A DNA stretch of 64,000 nt, from positions 6,597,176 to 6,661,175 of the forward strand of contig OZ023187.1 in the NCBI GenBank assembly GCA_963995505.1, in the 5' to 3' direction. The position numbers and the translations under genes are program-made. Under the pieces are notes generated by a model that was not told the DNA's origin, ran no database searches, and worked only from the letters and a program-made list of their open reading frames with translations. The stretch is from Hypericum androsaemum. Taxonomy: Eukaryota > Streptophyta > Magnoliopsida > Malpighiales > Hypericaceae. Below, one piece after another: positions 57,524 through 64,000 of this stretch (within the stretch, counting starts at the first letter, position 1; the number at the start of each line of letters is the position of its first letter).

Positions 57524-57642
57524 GCCACGATCGTGGCTCAGCCAAGCCAAAATATGCCACGGTCATGGCCAACTCTCTGTAAGTACCGTCTGTTTTAAAA
57601 GCACACCGCCACGGTCGTGTCCCATCAAACCACGGTCGTGGT
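57524..57642. repeat. Cluster of four related dyads in A, between pol and the third ORF
   Basis: GCCACGATCGTGGC (57524-57537, perfect palindrome), GCCACGGTCATGGC (57556-57569), GCCACGGTCGTG (57608-57619) and ACCACGGTCGTGGT (57629-57642). The units share the core CCACGRTCGTGG. Confidence 0.78.
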
Positions 57643-57901
57643 CCCTCCTGCCAACACTCATCCTCCATTCTCCTCTCCAAACTCAAATCCCCAATTCTTC
57701 CCCTTAGAACTCCACGCAAGAAACTCTCCCAATCATCTTACTCAACCAACTCCTTCATTCTCTACACCAATTACCCACCCCATTTCCATCTCCTCCCTCA
57801 CAAAAGCTCAAACACCTCATTAATTCCATTACCCACTACCAAAACCCCAAATTTTCATCCTTGAACCCTAGTTCGCCCCAACCCCAAATTTGAGAGATTC
57901 A

Positions 57902-58117
57902 ATGGCACCCAAAACTACCAAGGCGAAGAAGGATAAGTAATTGACCAAACAAGGGGTCGATGCTCAACATACACCTCTGGCGGACATGAGAGCATGTGGT
58001 AGCAAGGACCTCCGAAAACAGTACAACGCCCCATTCTTCATCGCTTCGCAAGCAGAAGGTGAAAAGTTCCTAGCCCTTTCTACTCTTCCACATCCACGTG
58101 GTCATTATTTTGACCAT
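57902..58117 (+). pseudogene. Element A third ORF, 5' part
   Basis: Starts MAPKTTKAKKDK then a TAA, continuing in frame with KQGVDAQHTPLADMRACGS and KQYNAPFFIASQAEGEKFLA. This parallels the APFVIYHDWEGERY segment of the C ORF. It is cut at GHYFD by insertion of element D. Confidence 0.7.
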
Positions 58118-58393
58118 TGATGAGTGTGTAAATGCTCATGTTTTGTCATATATTTCGTGCGTGTTTAGTCATATTTTGAGTTATATTCATCATGTCATGT
58201 TAAACCTTGTGATCAATTTAGTATATTTATGTTCGGGAATGGATTTCTACCCATCGTCATATTTTGTAGGGAATTGGAGCTCAATGAAGGTCGTTGGAGG
58301 GGTGATTTCAAGAGATCATATTGCAAGAGTCATAACTTTCTACTCGAGCATTGGATTATAACGCATAAGATACCGTTGGAAAGCTTGAAGAGA
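58118..58393 (+). repeat. Truncated 5' LTR of element D
   Basis: Matches 58976-59251 with about four differences and then diverges after GCTTGAAGAG. Confidence 0.88.
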
Positions 58394-58937
58394 ATTGAAT
58401 GATGGAAAGTGGAAAGTTTGGAAAGAGGTTGGAAAGTGAATAAATAGCACGGCTCGAGCTAAGTGGTCAATAGGATTTGGGTGTAATCTTGGGATGAGTG
58501 CGTATCAGATAAAGTGTGAGGTTTAGAGTAGACGAGAGCTAGAACATTTTTGTGAGCTCCTCGGCCGGGTGGTTTAGCTACCTCCCACATATATTATCCT
58601 CACCTGACCCTAACCCCATTACAACCCAATGAAAAGTCCCCTTGATCATGAGCCCCACATTTATCGAGGCATCACTGAGTGAGACGTATGAAACTTTGAG
58701 ATCCCGGACGTGTACGCGAGTGATAGGTAGTTGACTACTCATATATGTGAGCTTAAATTTCTGAACCTCTGAGTGGTCAACCTTCTAGTGTAATCTACTA
58801 AGTGCGAAAACTGGGTTAAACCATCAAGGATGCGGTGTCTACACATTCTTACTCATTGTGCTCAGGTAAGCGAACTACTTGGTTAATGGGTGGTGTTTTA
58901 ATAAGAGTTTGAAAGTTTGGGTGTGTGTCTGATGCGC

Positions 58938-58975
58938 CTTACTTGAGGACAAGCAAGGAAATAAGTGTGGGGGTG
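58938..58975 (+). other. PPT and adjoining hairpin of element D
   Basis: CTTACTTGAGGACAAGCAAG (stem with one mismatch, loop AGGA) and AAGTGTGGGGGTG directly before the LTR start TGATGAG. Confidence 0.65.
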
Positions 58976-60560
58976 TGATGAGTGTGTAAATGCTCATGTT
59001 TTGTCATATGTTTCGTCCGTGTTTAGTCATATTTTGAGTTATATTCATCATGTCATGTTAAACCTTGTGATCGATTTAGTATATTTATGTTCGGGAATGG
59101 ATTTCTACCCATCGTCATATTTTGTAGGGAATTGGAGCTCAATGAAGGTCGTTGGAGGGGTGATTTCAAGAGATCATATTGCAAGAGTCATAACTTTCTA
59201 CTCGAGTATTGGATTATAACGCATAAGATACCGTTGGAAAGCTTGAAGAGAGATCTACATTTTGTGTTTTATAGTCAAAGTCAAATTCGGAGCGGAAGAG
59301 GATCAAAAATGAAAAATACGAAGATTCAATGAAGCTGTGCAGGCCAACTAGCGACGGGGAGTCAACTAGCGGCCGCCAGTGAAAGTGGAAGGGCTCCCCG
59401 TCGCTAGTTGATTAGCGATCGCTAGTCAGGAAGCACAGAGATTTACAAAGGGGTCGAACTGGCGGCCGCTACTCAACTAGCGATCGCTAGTTCGCCCAAC
59501 GCAGCTTTAGTCCGACTTCTTATTTAGTTATAATTTCGGATCCGCTAAAGGAAATATTCGACTTTTAGCCTCCTGTTTCGGCTTTAGGACTTAAGGTATA
59601 TTATTTATATTATTATTTGGCTAGTTAAACTTCCAATTTAGATTAACCTCTTCTAGGTTTTCCTAATTTTGTATTAGATTCGTGGCTATATATAAGCCTT
59701 AGGGGAGGTGACTACGAGGACGTTACTACTGCAACATTGAGACAGCCCTTTGAGCTTAATAAAGTCGCGATTCCAATTAGCTACGGGGAGAGGATTGGCA
59801 AAGCTTGACCATCACGACTAAGCTTTTTCTTCCTCTATCTTTTATGTTAATTGATATCATGTTCTTCGTTAATCTATTGTGCTTTGTTAACATGATTAGC
59901 GAGTAGTTCTCTTGCGAGTGCGATGCCCTAATTATGTGATTACTCGTCTATGTTAGCTATGGTTTGATTATCTTTCGTAGTAGTTGTCAATTGATGATCT
60001 TAATGCTTAATCTAACTTGATCACTTAGATTATGATTTTAGTTGATAATAATGGACCGGAAGGCATTAGAATCAACGGAAGAGTCAATTGACATGTCTTA
60101 AAGTATTAATGAGGAATCTTGATACTAAGGGATAACCCGATAGGAGTTAACTTCATAATTGAGTTTAGTTTAATTCTTGGTCTAATTAATGAGCGGAAGC
60201 GTTGATTAGTAATCATGAACTACTCTAGCTTAGTTTTGTCACCCTAATGAGCGGAAGCGTTAGGGAGATGCATTAGAACACTCCGGGTACTAGTTAGAAC
60301 TTCATAAAAACCATAGTCTCGACATAGATGGGTAGTCCATAAGGGTATCGTGCTCGTTTATCTCCATTGATTTACAACTCGTCTTTTATTTGCGTTTCCG
60401 ATCTAGTTTTATTTACTTTACAATCTTTATAATCTTTTAATTTTCTCGCTTCACATAATTATTGGCATTGATTTTGTGTTCAACCATCAGTTCGAAACCC
60501 TACTTACTCACTATACTATTTGATTGTGCATTTAATTACTTATCAATTTTGCGTACATCA
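58976..60560 (+). repeat. 3' LTR of element D
   Basis: 1585 bp, starting TGATGAGTGTGTAAATGC and ending TTTTGCGTACATCA before the TSD. It contains a cluster of dyads at 59345-59492. Confidence 0.88.
59345..59492. repeat. Dyad cluster in the LTR of element D
   Basis: The perfect 18-bp palindrome AACTAGCGATCGCTAGTT (59475-59492), the 12-bp palindrome TAGCGATCGCTA (59413-59424), two GCGGCCGC sites, and a 17-bp inverted pair CAACTAGCGACGGGGAG (59345-59361) with its reverse complement at 59394-59410. Confidence 0.88.
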
Positions 60561-61525
60561 ACCATAGCTTCTTGTTTAAGATGACATTAATGAAGAAAAT
60601 GAAAGAGTTTGCTAGGCACCTTGGTTGGATGGAATTTATGTTTACTCATATGCCTGGAATTCCAAACTTGGTGCTTAAATTTTACACTACATTAGAGTTT
60701 TTGGACAAAATACGATTCAAATGTCGCCTCGGTGATTTCGAATTTGTGGTGGATGAAGATGCCTTGTCAAATGCATGCGATATTGAAAAGGGTGGTCTTT
60801 CTAAAACCAATACATTTAGTGTGGAGGAATTTTGGAAATCTCTTACCGAATTTCTGAAATTTCAAGCCCGAAATTGTCCTAATGGTTTGATTGAAGATGG
60901 CCCTCTTCTCTTGCTTCACAAGTTTATTTGCACTTCACTTTTTGGCAAATTGGAGGATAATAAGATTAAACAACGTGAATTGTTTATCTTATATTGTGTG
61001 AAGATGCAATTAAAGTTCAACTCAATTTCATGCATTTTTGATATCTTTCGGGAAACCTAGAGAAAGAACCCAAGGAAGTTGCCTCTTGGACACATTATTA
61101 CCACTTTGGCTTTGTCCTTTGGCAGAATTGATGAACAATCTTTGGAGTTGTTGCAGTCCACAATACCATTCTATACAATGGAAAGTATGCGGCGAGCAGA
61201 GGTGGTGGACAAGTACTCTCATTTCCTCCACCCAGCGGAGAGATAATGTTGGAAGCTACACCAAGATGAAAGGCCAAGGTCTTTGGAAGGAGGTACGACT
61301 TCAGGAGAGGAAGATTAAGATGAAGGAGGTGAAGACGTAGCACCATCTCGTGTGCCCAGTTCCGCACCTGACAGATGGAGCGAGGTCCTTGAGCTAATGC
61401 ATACCATGAATGCCCAAACCAAACGAATGGAGCGGGAACTTCGAAATCAAGGCTACTACATCCAGCAACTGGTGGAGCGATCCGAATACAACATTCCACC
61501 ACCATCCTCTCCGCCTCAAGACTAA
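60561..61525 (+). pseudogene. Element A third ORF, 3' part
   Basis: Resumes after D with MTLMKKMKEFARHLGWMEF, FKCRLGDFEFVVDEDALS, LPLGHIITTLALSFGRIDE (after a stop near 61060) and a charged C-terminus (DRWSEVLELMHTMNAQTK, YIQQLVERSEYNIPPPSS) likely to form a coiled coil, ending at 61525. Layout parallels the third ORF of C. At least three stops or shifts break it. Function unknown. Confidence 0.72.
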
Positions 61526-61700
61526 GGGGAGTTTTCCAGCACTTTATTTTTTCTTAGTTATTTTCTTGTCTTCGTGATATTTTTCGTTTGATATATGTAT
61601 TTGTGATGTCTTGTTCTTCTTGTTTGTTTGATGTCCATGCTTGCTTCTTAATACATTTGTTAGTATAGTCCAATTGTTTAGATTTATGTGTGCTCCCTCC

Positions 61701-61736
61701 ACCTTGAAGACAAGGTGTTCTTCAAGTGTGGGGGTG
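61701..61736 (+). other. Internal PPT-like motif and hairpin of element A
   Basis: ACCTTGAAGACAAGGT (6-bp stem, loop AAGA) then TTCAAGTGTGGGGGTG, 1.45 kb inside the LTR-proximal PPT. The following TGTGGTTCCACTTAGGAATC block is tandemly duplicated (about 61735 and 61793). Confidence 0.6.
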
Positions 61737-61859
61737 TGGTTCCACTTAGGAATCCTTTGTGTGTTTAGGTCTAGGTTGTTTAGTTAGGCATGTGTGGTTC
61801 CACTTAGGAATCCTTTGTATGTTTAGATCTAGTTTGTCTTATTTAGGCAATGATTTGGC

Positions 61860-63080
61860 ATGAATTTTCAAAATTTGACCCCCTTCAAAATTCTTTAACT
61901 TGTGTTACAAGCTTACCACACACCTAGTTAGGAAATGAACTCGAGCACAAGGCCTAAGAACTTATAGAAACCTCACCCTCGGTTGTTTAAACTAGTGGTC
62001 TCACTTTGTAGATTATACTAGAGGGTTGATGAGTAACCTTATGAGGAACTTTGAGCCGAAGGAGGAGACAACCGTCTTCATTTATTCATGAGGTGCCTAC
62101 ATGAGTTCGGGTGATCGAGGTATCCTACTAGTACTTGACATGGTCTTGGTTGTGTGGCGTTAGTGAATGACGGGGGGGCTAATCCTTTGAAATTGAGCCT
62201 AGAGCTTTAGAGCCAAGAACTTTTATATCCATTGCTTTAACCCATTGAGCTTAGCCATTCATTGATCATATTATATGTATACCAACTCTAAGCCTTATAT
62301 CCACCATCTTCCCGACCTTTGGTCATCCGATTCGAGGACACATAAGTTTACATATTTTGGGAAATGATATGTATTGGGTTTAGTTGGTAGCTTAGTATTT
62401 TTATGGGTTAATTCATTGGGAATTTGGGTAATTGAGAGGCCATACAAAGAAGCTGAGTTTTTGCCTAGAAAATGCCAAGGTTGTGTTTGTAGAAAGAAAG
62501 AAAGAAAAAAAAAGAAGAAAAAAAAGAAAGAAAGAAAGGAAAGTGAAGGTTGAATAAGGCATTAATAATTAGCATAACTCGTGCTACATAGTCTTAGGAA
62601 ATGGGTGAATTTTGGGAGTGTGCTTTAATTATTTATGGTGAGGATGTTTAGAATAGACGAGAGACTAGAATGCTTTGGCAACAAGTCCTCGGATTGGGTA
62701 GTTTAACTACTATCCGTATATATTATCTCACCAATACCTTAGTCCCATTACAACCTGATTGAAAGCCCCCTGTTCACGAGCAACCACACGGCTTTGAGAC
62801 ACTATTGAATATGACGTAGGATACTTTGAAAGACATCGATCATGTACGCGAGAGGATAGGAAGTTGGCTACTTACAATTTGTGAGCTAAAAATTTCCGAA
62901 CCTCTGAGTGGTTAACCTGCTAGTATCTTTTACATAGTGATAACACTTGGTTAAACCATCGAGTGATGAGGTATCTACCAGTTCTTACTCTTTGTGTTTG
63001 AGTTGATGTACTAGCTAGGTTGTGTGATGATACTTTTGATGTGAGTTTGAAATTTTGAGGGGAGTTAAATTGTGAATTTA
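61860..63080. repeat. Long imperfect inverted repeat in the 3' non-coding region of A
   Basis: Arms about 61860-62350 and 62580-63080 around a purine tract (62495-62545). Examples of matched segments in opposite orientation are ACTAGAGGGTTGATGAG-side text (about 62020) against CTGCTAGTATC..TACATAG (62918-62936), and CCTCACCCTCGGTTGTTTAA (61970-61990) against TTAAACCATCGAGTGATGAG (62952-62971). Confidence 0.73.
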
Positions 63081-63151
63081 TCATGCCTAGTCTTATCCTT
63101 ATCATGTTTTCTTTCTTATGTGATTGTGATTGTGATTGTGTTTGTATGAGT

Positions 63152-63189
63152 ATTGCTTGAGGACAAGCAATGATTCAAGTGTGGGAGTG
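63152..63189 (+). other. PPT and adjoining hairpin of element A
   Basis: ATTGCTTGAGGACAAGCAAT (perfect 8-bp stem, loop AGGA) followed by AAGTGTGGGAGTG abutting the 3' LTR; one G of the tract is A here. Confidence 0.7.
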
Positions 63190-64000
63190 TGATGAGTGTC
63201 AAAACACTCTATCATCTATGTATGTTTTAGTGTTGATTTTCTATTGTTTCTAGTGTTTTTGTGTGTTTTATATCGTCGTATTGTTATATATTGTTCTTTG
63301 AACGTTTTAGTGTAGTTATTGTGATTTTCATTAAGTTTCATTCATGTTTATTTCTAGTAGACTTTGTGGTGATGCGGGGAGGATATTGGTGTACTTTGGA
63401 GCGCGTCAAAGGCGATCGGATCAGCCTTGAAGAATGGTGCAAGATCGGGACGGCGATGACATTGGGCAGACTGACCCTGAGTGACTCAAATGAAGATAAC
63501 TTTTTCATACAAAGTCCAATGGAGACGAGTGAGGTGGTTCTCGAAAGAAGACATCCGTGGCTACAACTTTGTTTATTTCGTCTTCTTCAAATTCGAAGTT
63601 TAAGAGGGTCAAAAATACGCATGAAGTCAAGATTTAAATCTGAGGACTCGCCTGACCGAAATTGGCCGAAATTCATGGCCCATTTCGGGACCATTCCGGA
63701 ATTGTCCATGATGTTTCTTGGCTGCCATTCTACCACTTCTTGGCTGGCATTCTACTATCAAAAAATCTACCAACTTCACTCCACTATCTCCCCATTCTTC
63801 CTCCACTACCTTCTCCTTGTCCCCCACTACTTACACTTTCCAACACACTTCTCCACTGACCTCCCTCTCCCTTGGAAGAACCAAAAACGTGGCTCACCAT
63901 TGGAGAGTTGGAGGAGAAGAAGAAAAACGTGGCTAAGAGGAGGAGAGCATTTGGAGAGGAAGCCATAGTTGAAGCTTGTGTAGGGAGCTTGAAGAAAGAG
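63190..64000 (+). repeat. 3' LTR of element A, truncated by the window end
   Basis: Starts TGATGAGTGTCAAAACACTC and follows the 5' LTR for the whole 811 bp present, with few substitutions and one copy fewer of the 36-bp AACGTGGCTAA unit. About 800 bp should lie beyond the window. Confidence 0.9.

Larger units (their letters stand above)
58118..60560 (+). mobile_element. Element D: LTR retrotransposon reduced to LTR pieces
   Basis: TSD ACCAT at 58113-58117 and 60561-60565. The left end is the first 276 bp of the LTR (58118-58393), followed by 582 bp of 3' internal sequence with a PPT, then a complete LTR (58976-60560). The rest of the 5' LTR, the PBS and all coding sequence are gone. The internal part is related to the right arm of the inverted repeat of A-C. 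It is a distinct Athila-like family by LTR sequence. Confidence 0.88.
29395..64000 (+). mobile_element. Athila-type Ty3/gypsy retrotransposon A (outer host element)
   Basis: Order on the plus strand: 5' LTR, tRNA-Asp-type PBS, gag, protease, RT, RNase H, integrase, third ORF, long non-coding 3' region, PPT, 3' LTR running out of the window. It is split by elements B, C and D, each with a 5-bp TSD. Excluding them, A is about 11.5 kb in the window and probably 12.3 kb in total. Domain order, PBS and the extra ORF after integrase fit the Athila lineage. Several stops and frameshifts make it non-autonomous. Confidence 0.93.

Overview
This is nuclear DNA from a flowering plant. Spliced genes of the ubiquitin-proteasome system, a B3-domain gene, insertions of plastid DNA and a large nest of Athila-type Ty3/gypsy retrotransposons all point that way. 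I cannot place it to a family from the sequence alone.

Left part (1-20 kb) is gene-bearing. A short B3-domain gene (4534-5273), a 12-exon COP9 signalosome subunit 2 gene (CSN2, 9408-14516) and a 10-exon 20S proteasome alpha-type-3 gene (PAG1, 15729-18991) all lie on the minus strand. By splice-site reading the last two give complete frames of 439 and 249 residues. Between and inside them sit small transposons with visible target-site duplications (TSDs): a MULE with 9-bp TSD and a transposase lacking its catalytic middle (5913-8103), hAT-like elements (3601-4025, 19256-19675), a TIR element (191-1043), a 98-bp SINE in a CSN2 intron, and copia and LINE fragments.

Middle part (20-29 kb) is a mosaic. 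It holds a scrambled plastid insertion (ndhF and psbB pieces), two PIF/Harbinger relatives, a MULE with a GC-rich core that itself carries a hAT insertion, and a Harbinger element (23684-27533). The Harbinger element contains three copies of a 176-bp tandem repeat and a solo LTR. That LTR in turn carries a 1.06-kb plastid fragment with an open psaB 3' end and the start of rps14.

Right part (29.4 kb to the end) is one outer Athila-like element, A (plus strand, 29395 to beyond the window). Three related elements are nested in it, each with a 5-bp TSD: B in gag (31500-40243, minus, TSD GTAAC), C between RNase H and integrase (44189-56052, minus, TSD AGCCT) and D in the third ORF (58118-60560, TSD ACCAT). 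A carries several lesions. B is an in-frame deletion derivative without RT, RNase H and integrase core. C is full length with a few point lesions. D is little more than an LTR. No element here looks autonomous as read.

The most interesting signals are non-coding. (1) The 3' region of A, B and C is a long imperfect inverted repeat, with a hairpin and a polypurine-tract-like motif at both ends. (2) Those hairpins keep their pairing while their stem sequence changes. (3) A module of about 100-125 bp recurs in all five LTR types, twice inside B and in the 176-bp tandem repeat. (4) Short perfect dyads, different in each element, occur between pol and the third ORF.
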